NCBI GenBank assembly: GCA_027624955.1
Contig: JAQBTG010000037.1
Span: 1-41,516 of the forward strand
Direction of reading: 5' to 3'
Length of the DNA: 41,516 nt
Source: Pseudomonadota bacterium
GTDB taxonomy: Bacteria > Pseudomonadota > Alphaproteobacteria > UBA828
Shown: positions 16,685 through 24,861 of the stretch, in pieces
Numbering within the stretch: position 1 is the first letter of the stretch
Layout: each line of letters opens with the position of its first letter
The notes under the pieces: model-generated
Told to the model about the DNA's origin: nothing
What the model saw: the letters and a program-made list of their open reading frames with translations, nothing else
Databases searched by the model: none
Program-made: the position numbers and the translations under genes

Positions 16685-17551
16685 ATGATAAGCGCAGCGC
16701 TTCGCGCCCTACCGCCGCCGGTCAAAGCCGCTTTGTGGATGGGCGGCACGGTGCTTTCTTTTGCCCTGATGGGCGTCTGCGGGCGCGAATTGAGCGGCGA
16801 GTTAAGCACCTTCCAAACCCTATTCTGGCGCAGCCTGTCGGCTGGCGTTGCCATCCTCCCGTTGCTATTTTTTCAGGGCTGGGGCCACGTCCGGACGAAA
16901 CGTCTGGGCGCACAAATTTGGCGCAACCTGTTCAATTTCGCCGGGCAATATGGCTGGTTTTACGCCGTTGGAGTGATTTCCCTAGCGGAAGTCTTTGCAC
17001 TCGAATTCACGACGCCGATTTGGACCGCGGTGCTCGCCTTCCTGTTCCTCAAAGAACGATTGACGGCGCCACGTCTCGTGGCTATCGCGCTCGGCTTTGG
17101 CGGCATTTTGTTGATCACTCGGCCAGGTGTCGAAGCAATCCATCCCGCCGCCTTCGCTGTGCTCGGCGCGGCCGTCGCCTACGCCGCTTCCTACACGATG
17201 GTGAAAAGCCTGACGGACACGGAATCGCCGCTCACCATCCTGGTCTATATGACCGTCGTGCAACTTCCCCTTTCCCTCGCCTTTTCCGTTGACGGGTGGA
17301 TTTGGCCAAGTTCCTCGTTGTGGCCGTGGATCGTCGCGGTAGGATTAAGCGGCCTGTGCGCGCATTACTGCATGGCGCGCGCCTTCCAACACGGCGATGC
17401 CATGCTGGTGGTGCCGCTTGATTTCCTACGCCTGCCGCTGATCGTTGCCGTCGGATTTTTCTTCTATGGCGAAGAGCTCAATCCCTGGGTACTGGGGGGC
17501 GCGGCGCTAGTATTCGCAGCAAATTTTCTCAATATCCGCTATGCTCGCTGA
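16685..17551 (+). CDS. DMT-superfamily (EamA) transporter
   Basis: A 288-residue protein with ten hydrophobic segments in two EamA halves. The end of the first half has the family-typical EFTTPIWTAVLAFLFLKERL. Inner-membrane exporter or exchanger of unknown substrate. Its 3' end overlaps the convergent TPR/cyclase-tail gene by 23 bases. No strong ribosome-binding site before the ATG. Confidence 0.87.
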   Translation: MISAALRALPPPVKAALWMGGTVLSFALMGVCGRELSGELSTFQTLFWRSLSAGVAILPLLFFQGWGHVRTKRLGAQIWRNLFNFAGQYGWFYAVGVISLAEVFALEFTTPIWTAVLAFLFLKERLTAPRLVAIALGFGGILLITRPGVEAIHPAAFAVLGAAVAYAASYTMVKSLTDTESPLTILVYMTVVQLPLSLAFSVDGWIWPSSSLWPWIVAVGLSGLCAHYCMARAFQHGDAMLVVPLDFLRLPLIVAVGFFFYGEELNPWVLGGAALVFAANFLNIRYAR

Positions 17552-18728
17552 GCCCATCGAGCGCCTGTTGAATTGCGGTCAAGGGTGCCAGAAGTCCGGC
17601 TTGCCGCGCGCCGTCTCGCAAGCGCGCGAGTTCGCGCACGATCTCCTCGCCATGCTCGCCGCGGCCATAAGCGGCCAGGGCATGACCACGCGCGCTAAGA
17701 AATTCGGACCACGGCAACGGCTCCTCAGAGGCATAAGCCATTAGAGCGTCAGCATAGCGATCCACCTCGTGCCAATCTTCGCGCCGGAGCGCGACCTCGA
17801 TGGCGCTACGGTAGAAGGCATAGTAATTGTGGCCGACACATCCTTTTGCCAATAGTGCCTCGCCGTCGCGTAGCGCGACCGCGGCTTCTTCGGCATCATT
17901 GCTGACCAAGGCCAATGTGCCGAGCACCCAAGCGGCGAGGAATCCGGCACCAGTTTGGTGCGCCAATTCCAAAGCTTGGTGCATCAAGTCAACGCTCTCA
18001 TCGGCCGGCGCGCCGCGGGCATGGCGGATGCGCGCGATATAGATCAGCTGAAACGGCTTGAACCGGCTGGCGCCGAGCGATTCAGCCAATTCCAGACCGC
18101 GCCGGATGTGTGGCTCAGCGGCGGCAACATCGCCGCTTTCCACCAGCACGCGCCCGGCCGTCAGGCGGGCCACCATTTCGGCACGTTGGTGGCCAATGCG
18201 CTCGGCAGATGCGATGGCGTCCAGGGCATCTGCCAGAGCGCCGGAGACATCATTGAGATAAAACCGACCCCAGGCCACCATGTATTGATTGCCGACGGCG
18301 ATGCGGCCATAGCCATGTTGATGGCAAAGATCGATGCAGCGGCGAAAATAATCGAGCGCGGTGATCATACGCCCACTCGAATAGAAAGCATCGCCGAGGC
18401 CGCTTAGAGCGCGCGCCTCATCCTCGGGAGAAGCCGCGAGCTGGGCGTGGGCAAGCGCCTGTTCATGCTCCTTCAAGCAGCCCTCAATCTCGCCAAGAGG
18501 AAAATACAAATTACCGCGATAGTAATGCACTTGCGAGCGTTCCAAATTCAGCGCTTCGGATTCAGCGATGGCTTGCGCTTGATCGAGCGCCTCAAATGCG
18601 CCGTCGAAATCATCGGTGACGCGCATTCCCGCCGCCAGGCCGATTAAGGCGCGGCAACGCGCCGGCCCATCCTGCGCGGCGTCTAGTGCGGCTCTGTAGA
18701 TAGCAGTAGACTCGCCGGCATGTCCCAT
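17529..18728 (-). CDS. TPR-rich C-terminal half of a split class III cyclase/ATPase protein
   Basis: 399 residues of tetratricopeptide-like helical repeats (start MGHAGESTAIYRAAL). It is in the same frame as the upstream 703-residue cyclase/ATPase gene and begins at the ATG that directly follows that gene's TAA stop (TAAATG). Proteins with a cyclase domain, an AAA/NB-ARC-like ATPase and TPRs are normally single chains of about 1,000-1,200 residues, so this reads as the C-terminal part of one gene cut by a nonsense codon. Restart at the adjacent ATG could still produce it as a separate chain. No independent ribosome-binding site is visible. Confidence 0.75.
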   Translation of the reverse strand: MGHAGESTAIYRAALDAAQDGPARCRALIGLAAGMRVTDDFDGAFEALDQAQAIAESEALNLERSQVHYYRGNLYFPLGEIEGCLKEHEQALAHAQLAASPEDEARALSGLGDAFYSSGRMITALDYFRRCIDLCHQHGYGRIAVGNQYMVAWGRFYLNDVSGALADALDAIASAERIGHQRAEMVARLTAGRVLVESGDVAAAEPHIRRGLELAESLGASRFKPFQLIYIARIRHARGAPADESVDLMHQALELAHQTGAGFLAAWVLGTLALVSNDAEEAAVALRDGEALLAKGCVGHNYYAFYRSAIEVALRREDWHEVDRYADALMAYASEEPLPWSEFLSARGHALAAYGRGEHGEEIVRELARLRDGARQAGLLAPLTAIQQALDGLSEHSGY

Positions 18729-20840
18729 TTATCGAGTGCATTCGCCCTTCAGCATCAGCAGCGCATGGCTTTCAGCCGCTGCGCCTGCTAGGGCGAGGCC
18801 GCTTTGCACCAGCTCCAAGGCACTCTCAAAATGGAAGCGCCGGCTTTTCACGCGCGCCGCTTCGAGATAAGCGGCGGGTGCGCGGTCATCTCCAGCACGG
18901 CCAAGATGCTCGGCGTGAAGACTAAGATCGCGTGCGGTAAACCATTCGGCGGCAACCAGGTGAAGTTCGCTCCGATGCGAATGGAGAAGAGATGCATAGA
19001 CGCTCTCCCAGATGAGCGCATGCGCAAAGATAAAATCCTCTCCAGCGGCACGCACCAGATGGTTTTTCACCAGTGCCGCGCAATCGTAACTCGGCATCTT
19101 GAGCAGACGGCGCAGGACATCCAGTGAAAATAGCTGGCCGAGTACCGTCGCGGCCTGGAGCGCTCGCTTGTCCTCCGGCGAGAGCAGATCGACGCGCGCC
19201 AGAACGATGCTCTGCACGGAACCGGGCACCGTCTCATGATCGCGGCCGATAGTGCTCCTGAGAAGCTGGTCGAGAAACAATGGATTGCCTTCGGCCCGGG
19301 CGACGCATTGTTTGGCGAAAGCCTCGGTGACATCTGTAAATCCCTCGGCGATCTGCATTGCCTCTTCGGTGCGAAACGGCATGAGATCGATGGTCGTAAA
19401 GGGCGATGCTCCGGCGCTGTAGCGCCATATCGAGTCCAGCGGGTCGCCCTCGATGCGCGAGCTCATCAGCAGAATAATGGGACGCTCACCAGCGAGGCGT
19501 GCCAGACTCGCGAGATGGTCGATCGTCCGGCCATGCGCCCAATGCACGTCCTCGACGATGAGCAAAAGCGGCCGCGTCCGTGCAGCACCAGCAAACAGGG
19601 CGGCAACGCATTCCTGCTTGCGGAGGTTGCGGTTCTCATTTTCCATGGCGTCAAAGATCACCCGCATTTCGGCGCTCTGCGGAATGTTCAAAAGGTCATA
19701 GAGAAAGATGCGCTCGCCAGCATCAACCAATCCTCCAGCAATTGCTTGTTCGACTGCGGCAGTTCGCGCCTCGCCGTCGGCCTCACTCGACAGATCCAAT
19801 AATTCGCTAATTAGATCGGCGATTGGCTCTCGCCCCCTGCCCACTCCAAAATCTAGAATAAGACCGCGATACCTACTGAAGCCGTGGTCCGCCGCCACGG
19901 CAGCAAACTGGTCGACCAAGCGGCTTTTACCGATGCCGCCTTCGCCACGCAGGTACACCACCTGCCCCGTGCCACTTTCGGCCAAGGATTCGAGCACGCC
20001 GTGAAATTGCCTGAGTTCCGCTCGGCGACCGACGAAGGGCAGCGCTTCGCCGGGTAAATTGTCGCCGGCCAAACTGAGGGCGCGCCACAATCGCACTGGT
20101 TGTTCAAGACCGCGCACTTCCGTTTCACCGAGATCCTCAAGCGCGGCGCCGCGCGGCAAGGCGCTTTGCACTGCTGGAGAGATCACGGTTTCGCCCTCGC
20201 CAGCGAGGCCCATCAGCCGCGACGCTAAATTTACCGAATCGCCAAGCACGGTATATTCACTGTGGCTTTGACTGCCCAGGCCGCTTGCCATGACCTGGCC
20301 GCTGGCGACGCCGGCATGAACCCTGAGCGTCAAATTCATCTCGCCGCTCAAGCCGGCCATTGCGTCATGGATGGCGAGCGCCGCGCCAACCGCCCTCTCA
20401 GGATCGTTGCCATGGGCAATCGGCGCGCCAAAAAGTGCCATGACGGAATCGCCCATATGTTTGTCAATGGAGCCGCCGAAGGAATCGACAATGCCGTCCA
20501 CGGTTTCGAAAAAGCGACTGAGAATGCGGTGGGTTTCTTCAGGATCCCGTTCGCTGCTGAATTTTGTAAAACCGGCGAGATCCGCGAACAGAACCGTCAC
20601 CTGGCGGCGCTCCCCTGCCACGGGCGCAGGGTCCGCAGCAGGCAGAGGTTCGGCGGCAGACGGCATGAAATCTGAGGCTGTGGTAGGAGCGTTTAAGGCG
20701 GCGCCGCACCCGCCGCAAAACTCGTCCGCCGCCTCGTTTGCAAAACCGCACGCAGCACAGTTGCGTTCAAGCGGCTCACCGCATTTCGCGCAAAAGCGAC
20801 GCCCGGCCTTATTCGCCGCCCCGCATTTACTGCAATCCAT
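18729..20840 (-). CDS. Zinc-ribbon, class III nucleotidyl cyclase and AAA-type ATPase protein (N-terminal part)
   Basis: 703 residues. Double zinc ribbon with Cys3/6/17/20 and Cys28/31/42/45, then a class III cyclase homology domain (about 78-255), then a P-loop ATPase. Cyclase residues are all present: metal-binding Asp87 (FADLAGFT) and Asp131 (GDSVM), purine-binding Lys127 and Asp201 (VLGDSVN), transition-state Asn204 and Arg208, so ATP cyclisation is likely. The ATPase has Walker A GEGGIGKS (299-306) and a Walker B-like LLIVEDVHW. The chain ends at a TAA immediately followed by an in-frame ATG opening the TPR half. It would be a cytosolic signal-transduction ATPase making cAMP. Divergent from the ammonium transporter. 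Confidence 0.88.
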   Translation of the reverse strand: MDCSKCGAANKAGRRFCAKCGEPLERNCAACGFANEAADEFCGGCGAALNAPTTASDFMPSAAEPLPAADPAPVAGERRQVTVLFADLAGFTKFSSERDPEETHRILSRFFETVDGIVDSFGGSIDKHMGDSVMALFGAPIAHGNDPERAVGAALAIHDAMAGLSGEMNLTLRVHAGVASGQVMASGLGSQSHSEYTVLGDSVNLASRLMGLAGEGETVISPAVQSALPRGAALEDLGETEVRGLEQPVRLWRALSLAGDNLPGEALPFVGRRAELRQFHGVLESLAESGTGQVVYLRGEGGIGKSRLVDQFAAVAADHGFSRYRGLILDFGVGRGREPIADLISELLDLSSEADGEARTAAVEQAIAGGLVDAGERIFLYDLLNIPQSAEMRVIFDAMENENRNLRKQECVAALFAGAARTRPLLLIVEDVHWAHGRTIDHLASLARLAGERPIILLMSSRIEGDPLDSIWRYSAGASPFTTIDLMPFRTEEAMQIAEGFTDVTEAFAKQCVARAEGNPLFLDQLLRSTIGRDHETVPGSVQSIVLARVDLLSPEDKRALQAATVLGQLFSLDVLRRLLKMPSYDCAALVKNHLVRAAGEDFIFAHALIWESVYASLLHSHRSELHLVAAEWFTARDLSLHAEHLGRAGDDRAPAAYLEAARVKSRRFHFESALELVQSGLALAGAAAESHALLMLKGECTR

Positions 20841-21171
20841 TTTTATTTCCTAATTCCCAGCACCATGACGTCATCATTAAAACTATGCGATCAGCCAGGC
20901 AATCGCGGCGGAGGATCGCGTATACCGGCAACTTTGAATACGTGACGGCATCACGAATAGTGCTCATGTCCTATTTGGTAGGCTGGTTAAGAAAAATATT
21001 GGTCCGGACAAATTATATTTTAGCGCCGACGCGCTCGATCACTGAGAAATAAATTCTGGACATCAAAAATAATGGAACGCACTATTCCCCCAGCGCGAAT
21101 AAGGTTTGATAAAATTATATAGCGAAAATCGCGAAGTCGTGCGCTGGGGGTTTTGACTAGGGGAGGTTCCA
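20841..21171. promoter_or_regulatory. Divergent regulatory region between the cyclase/ATPase and ammonium transporter genes
   Basis: 331 bases without a gene. A palindrome CGTGAcggcaTCACG lies at 20941-20955; its arms resemble CRP half-sites but the spacer is five, not six, bases. A long inverted repeat near the transporter start is listed separately. I looked for a sigma-54 GG-N10-GC promoter, as often found before NtrC-controlled amt genes, and did not find a convincing one. Confidence 0.5.
21087..21150 (+). promoter_or_regulatory. Structured leader upstream of the ammonium transporter
   Basis: A perfect 10-bp inverted repeat (CCCCCAGCGC at 21087-21096, GCGCTGGGGG at 21141-21150) encloses 44 bases that contain a smaller GCGA/TCGC hairpin. 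The 3' arm is followed by TTTT and then the GGGGAGG ribosome-binding site. It could act as an attenuator or a translational control element. No known riboswitch class recognised. Confidence 0.55.
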
Positions 21172-22575
21172 ATGGGCGATCCGGTAACAGCCTTAACAAC
21201 CATTTTCACCGAGACCTATTACTGGATCACGGTGGTTTTGATGTTTCTGATTCACGCTGGGTTCTGCACCTACGAGGTCGGCGCATCCCGGCGGAAGAAT
21301 GTTCTTCATACCTTGATGAAGAACACCATGTTGATACCGCTGGTAACGGTGACATTCTATCTCTTCGGCTGGTGGATCTATTTCGCTCTCCCCAATGTGC
21401 CATTCGCTTCCGGCGGGTTTTCAGACGCGCCCTGGGCTCTGCCGTGGGCCGCAGAAATGGGCCCGAACATGCAGGATCATTTATTTGGCGTGTTCTGGGC
21501 TGCCTTCCTTCTGTTCTCCTGGACCACGGCGTCAATTGTCTCCGGCGCGGTGATCGAGCGTATCAAGACCAGCGCTTTCCTCATCTTTGCCGTCCTCATC
21601 GGCTCCGTCACCTGGATTCTCGATGCCGCATGGGGCTGGCATCCGGGCGGCTGGATGGTGCAGATTTTGGGCTATCACGATGCCTATGCGTCCGGTGTCG
21701 TCCACGCGATCGCCGGCGGCTCGGCGCTCGCTATCGTCTTGGTACTCGGCCCGCGCATCGGTAAGTTTGGGCCGAACGGCGAGGTCCGCACGATCAAGCC
21801 ACATAATCCCTGGCTGGTGACAGTTGGGCTGTTCCTTATATTCACTGGGTTCTGGGGCTTCTACGCGGCCTGCAATGCCCCGATCCTGGATCTTAGCGGC
21901 GATGGTTCGTTCTTCTCAGCGACCAACATTTATCTAATGCCGACGACGTTGTCCGGCATTACCTTGAATTTCCTATTGTCCTTCTCGGGCGGCCTGATGT
22001 CTGCCTATTTGGTCAGCAAAGGCAATCCCTTCTGGACTTATTCGGGCGGCCTGGGCGGCATTATCGCGGCTTCGGCGGGCAACGACCTTTACCATCCGAT
22101 TCAGGCTTTTGTGATCGGCGGCGTCGGCGTTGTCTTCATGTACATCATTCATCATTGGGTTGAAAAGCGCTTCAAGATCGACGATGCCGTGGGCGCCATC
22201 GCGGTACATGGCTATGCCGGTTTCTTCGGCGTGGTCGCGGCCGGCTTCATGCTATGGGGTTATCCAGCAGCCGACCCGATGTACGGCGATTACAGTGCGC
22301 GCGAAGTCTCAATCGGTATGTTCAATACCGATGAAGGCAAACCGATGATCAACCCGCTCGGCAACTTCATCGGCGCAATCATCATGTTCTGGGTGCTCGG
22401 ATTTATACCCTGCTACATCCTTGCCCGCGTGCTCAAAGCATTCAATATGCTGCGCGTTCCCGAGAAAGTGGAACTGGCGGGTCTGGATACGCACGATCTG
22501 GGAGATGCCTATCCTTATAATGCACCCCAGGAAACCGAGTTCGAATCCATCGAACGCACCTACGCCAAGGACTAA
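21172..22575 (+). CDS. Ammonium transporter (Amt family)
   Basis: A 467-residue Amt/Mep/Rh-family channel with about eleven membrane segments. The twin pore histidines are conserved: His178 in GVVHAIAGG and His346 in AVHGYAG, with the DDAVGAIAVHG run typical of the second site. It differs from classical AmtB by a longer sequence between the histidines and a cytosolic C-terminal tail rich in Asp/Glu. It conducts ammonium into the cell across the inner membrane. No glnK (PII) gene follows; instead a small membrane protein gene does. ATG has a strong GGGGAGG site 7-8 bases upstream. Confidence 0.92.
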   Translation: MGDPVTALTTIFTETYYWITVVLMFLIHAGFCTYEVGASRRKNVLHTLMKNTMLIPLVTVTFYLFGWWIYFALPNVPFASGGFSDAPWALPWAAEMGPNMQDHLFGVFWAAFLLFSWTTASIVSGAVIERIKTSAFLIFAVLIGSVTWILDAAWGWHPGGWMVQILGYHDAYASGVVHAIAGGSALAIVLVLGPRIGKFGPNGEVRTIKPHNPWLVTVGLFLIFTGFWGFYAACNAPILDLSGDGSFFSATNIYLMPTTLSGITLNFLLSFSGGLMSAYLVSKGNPFWTYSGGLGGIIAASAGNDLYHPIQAFVIGGVGVVFMYIIHHWVEKRFKIDDAVGAIAVHGYAGFFGVVAAGFMLWGYPAADPMYGDYSAREVSIGMFNTDEGKPMINPLGNFIGAIIMFWVLGFIPCYILARVLKAFNMLRVPEKVELAGLDTHDLGDAYPYNAPQETEFESIERTYAKD

Positions 22576-22586
22576 GGGAGGACACA

Positions 22587-22841
22587 ATGTCTACAGGATT
22601 AAATTCTTACAGCAACCCGCAAGATATTGGGCCGTTGTATCCCGGCGTGGGCTTGGAATGGCTGATGGTGGTCGTCCTCGTGGCCCTGTGGCTACTCTGG
22701 CATATCTTCCAGATATCTTCGGAAGAAAGGGAATACCGCGAAGCGATCAAACTCTACGATCAAGTGGGTATGAAACGCGCGATGCATCACTCGACGGGTG
22801 AGATTGCCCGCGAGGATGAAATACATATCGGCGAATCATGA
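22587..22841 (+). CDS. Small single-span membrane protein downstream of amt
   Basis: 84 residues: a short polar N-terminus, one hydrophobic segment (about residues 24-42, EWLMVVVLVALWLLWHIFQI), and a charged cytosolic-looking tail (SSEEREYREAIKLYDQ) ending in acidic residues. Translation start has a strong GGGAGGA site. It begins 11 bases after the transporter stop, in the place normally taken by glnK, so it is almost surely co-transcribed. Function unknown; an Amt accessory or regulatory subunit is inferred from position only. Confidence 0.8.
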   Translation: MSTGLNSYSNPQDIGPLYPGVGLEWLMVVVLVALWLLWHIFQISSEEREYREAIKLYDQVGMKRAMHHSTGEIAREDEIHIGES

Positions 22842-22942
22842 CCCCGCCCCTACGAATGGGCAGAGTTTTCTAACCACCGTTTAATTCAAAATACGTGATC
22901 GCGGCAACGGGTTAGCGATCCGGCGACGCACTCGCCAATTGT

Positions 22943-23209
22943 TCAATCACCGAAGCCAAGGTTGCGTTCCGCCGCCAAGCGGCGATTGTCAACAAACTGC
23001 TGGTGGCACGGCCCGATATGGACCCATACTGGCTCTCCAGCACCGTTGCTCAAACCAAGCGGAATGTAGTTGGCAACCAATTCGTCGCCGCAGGCGTCAC
23101 ACATGCTCAGCCCACCGGTGTCCGGACTATATTCCGCCAGCACACGCGCCAAACCTTCTTCGCAAGCCAAGATCATTTCATTCAAACCGGGTGCTGTCAT
23201 GGTCATCAT
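22943..23209 (-). CDS. Small Cys/His-containing hypothetical protein, 88 aa
   Basis: A soluble 88-residue protein with one CDAC pair (Cys37/Cys40) and a later HIGPCH motif (His64, Cys68, His69), which together could bind one metal ion, probably zinc. A good GGAGG ribosome-binding site favours the second of two tandem ATGs (23206). It is convergent with the amt unit and divergent from the PAS-like cyclase gene. Family not recognised. Confidence 0.7.
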   Translation of the reverse strand: MMTMTAPGLNEMILACEEGLARVLAEYSPDTGGLSMCDACGDELVANYIPLGLSNGAGEPVWVHIGPCHQQFVDNRRLAAERNLGFGD

Positions 23210-23568
23210 CGTTGCCTCCGTGCGGTTCAGGAAATTTGTATAATTCAGCGTTGCACTGAGAATATATATTTTTTTAATACTGTATTAAGTGATGTCAATC
23301 ACGTGTTTATATTAAAAATAGTATTGTTGCACACGATACTATATTTTTAATTACTTAACCTTAATTACTGCAAGCGAACTTTGCGGCGCTGATTTGTTCC
23401 ATAAGCGACAACGGCATGTTGACGATGAAAACTTCATGTCGCACTTCGAAACTACTTGAATTCCTTCATTTTTTCCTTGAATAGACTTCCCAGCCCAGCC
23501 CTTTTAAACTCCTGATCCGTTACCGGATGGGGGCCTTGCCAAGGCCAAGGTAAGAAGAAGGAGAGCCG
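23210..23568. promoter_or_regulatory. AT-rich divergent regulatory region upstream of the PAS-like cyclase
   Basis: 359 bases without a gene. Within 70 bases it holds three dyads: perfect 7-1-7 palindrome TTAATACTGTATTAA (23274-23288), a CRP-like GTGA-N6-TCAC box (separate entry), and ATAGTAT-N11-ATACTAT (23318-23324/23336-23342). Their close packing suggests binding sites for more than one regulator, serving the cyclase gene, the 88-residue gene, or both. Confidence 0.55.
23288..23303. promoter_or_regulatory. CRP-like box upstream of the adenylate cyclase gene
   Basis: AGTGA-TGTCAA-TCACG: a perfect GTGA-N6-TCAC core as bound by CRP-type cAMP receptor proteins, with imperfect outer bases. 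It also fits an FNR-like TGAT-N4-ATCA reading. It lies 266 bases before the cyclase ATG and 79 bases from the divergent small gene. Confidence 0.5.
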
Positions 23569-24843
23569 ATGCAGATTGAGGAGTTTTTCGATCGTGGCAA
23601 CATGATCGATCTCAGTTTCTTCAATTTCAGCAATGCCATCACCGCGGCGTATTTCGCCGACCCGGGTTTACGCATTCTCAAAGTGAATAAGAATTTCCGG
23701 TCTTTTTTTCCGGTGCTCGGAAATGTTTCGAACGCCTATTTCCCCGACGTTCTCGAACAGCTCGGGGTGGCATCCGAGGATATCCGCTCCTTCTCGGATA
23801 AACTTGAGGTTGATGGCCGCGTCCTCATTCCGCAGATATTGCTCGTGATCGATGGCGAGGAGCGCGTTTTTTCGCTGCTTTCAACACGCACGACGGACAA
23901 TAATTTTTCCTATCTCAACGGCGTCCAGGGGCAGTTTGTCGACCGCACGGCGGAGTTCGAGCTCAGGAAAGAACGTGAGAAGCTGCTGGAAGAAAAACTT
24001 CGCGACAGCGAGATCATCGCCGAGAAAACCCGCGAGCTGGAAACCCTGGCCAATCGCTTGGCCAAATATCTCTCGCCGCAAATCTACAGCTCAATATTTG
24101 CTGATTCCTCCGGCACTAAAGAGAGTTTCGCGCGCAAAAGCCTCACCATCTTTTTCTCGGATATCGAGGGCTTTACCGCTATCAGCGACGGTATGGAACC
24201 TGAAAAACTAGCCTATCTGATCAACAGTTATCTCAGCGAAATGTCCAACATCGCCATCGAATTCGGCGGCACCATCGACAAATTTATAGGCGATGCCATC
24301 CTGATATTTTTCGGCGACCCCGAGACCGAGGGCGACCAGAAAGACGCCATCAAATGCGTTGAGATGGCGGTTCGTATGCGCGAGCGGATGGTCGAGTTGC
24401 AAAAGATCTATCAGGCTCAGGGAATTTCCAAGCCGCTCCGTGTGCGCATGGGGATCAATTCTGGCTTTTGCACGGTGGGCAATTTCGGCTCGGACCACCG
24501 GCTCGAATACACCGTTCTCGGCAGTCCGGTGAACCTAGCCGCCCGGCTGGAAGCGGCGGCTGAGCCAGACACCATTTATATTTCAGAATCCACCCGTCTG
24601 CTCATCGGCGATGTTGCGGATTGCACGTATGTCAGCGAAATCACCCCGAAAGGGTTCATTCGGCCAGTTCCGGTATATCGCCTCGACAACCTCAAGGGCG
24701 CAGACGCACCCGGCATGTCGATGAAGCATGTCGGCGAGCATGTCGAGGTCAATATTGAGGATAGTCGCAACATCCGGGAAGCGATAGAGGAACTAAAACG
24801 AATTCAGGAAGAAATCGAACGGCGGCTGCCTGAACCGGAGTAG
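23569..24843 (+). CDS. Class III adenylate cyclase with PAS-like sensor domain
   Basis: 424 residues: an N-terminal PAS-like region (about 15-130), a coiled coil (about 128-168), a class III cyclase domain (about 185-365) and a helical C-terminal tail rich in Glu/Arg. Catalytic residues: Asp198 (FFSDIEGFT), Lys238 and Asp242 (DKFIGDA), Asn322 and Arg326. The second purine contact is Ser319 (VLGSPVN) instead of Asp, as in the class IIIb-like cyclases where a Thr or Ser stands there. It probably makes cAMP in response to a signal read by the N-terminal domain; no membrane span. AAGGAGA site before the ATG. Confidence 0.9.
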   Translation: MQIEEFFDRGNMIDLSFFNFSNAITAAYFADPGLRILKVNKNFRSFFPVLGNVSNAYFPDVLEQLGVASEDIRSFSDKLEVDGRVLIPQILLVIDGEERVFSLLSTRTTDNNFSYLNGVQGQFVDRTAEFELRKEREKLLEEKLRDSEIIAEKTRELETLANRLAKYLSPQIYSSIFADSSGTKESFARKSLTIFFSDIEGFTAISDGMEPEKLAYLINSYLSEMSNIAIEFGGTIDKFIGDAILIFFGDPETEGDQKDAIKCVEMAVRMRERMVELQKIYQAQGISKPLRVRMGINSGFCTVGNFGSDHRLEYTVLGSPVNLAARLEAAAEPDTIYISESTRLLIGDVADCTYVSEITPKGFIRPVPVYRLDNLKGADAPGMSMKHVGEHVEVNIEDSRNIREAIEELKRIQEEIERRLPEPE

Positions 24844-24861
24844 CGCATCGCCGGCGCAGGC

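Noticed and set aside
20941-20955. CRP box CGTGA-N5-TCACG
   Set aside because: The spacer is one base too short for CRP; kept only as a dyad within the intergenic entry.
20841-21171. Sigma-54/NtrC promoter before the ammonium transporter
   Set aside because: No GG-N10-GC element with a fitting context was found by eye.
21153-21764. A 203-codon frame overlapping the ammonium transporter start
   Set aside because: Arg-rich out-of-frame shadow; the transporter frame has the conserved pore histidines.
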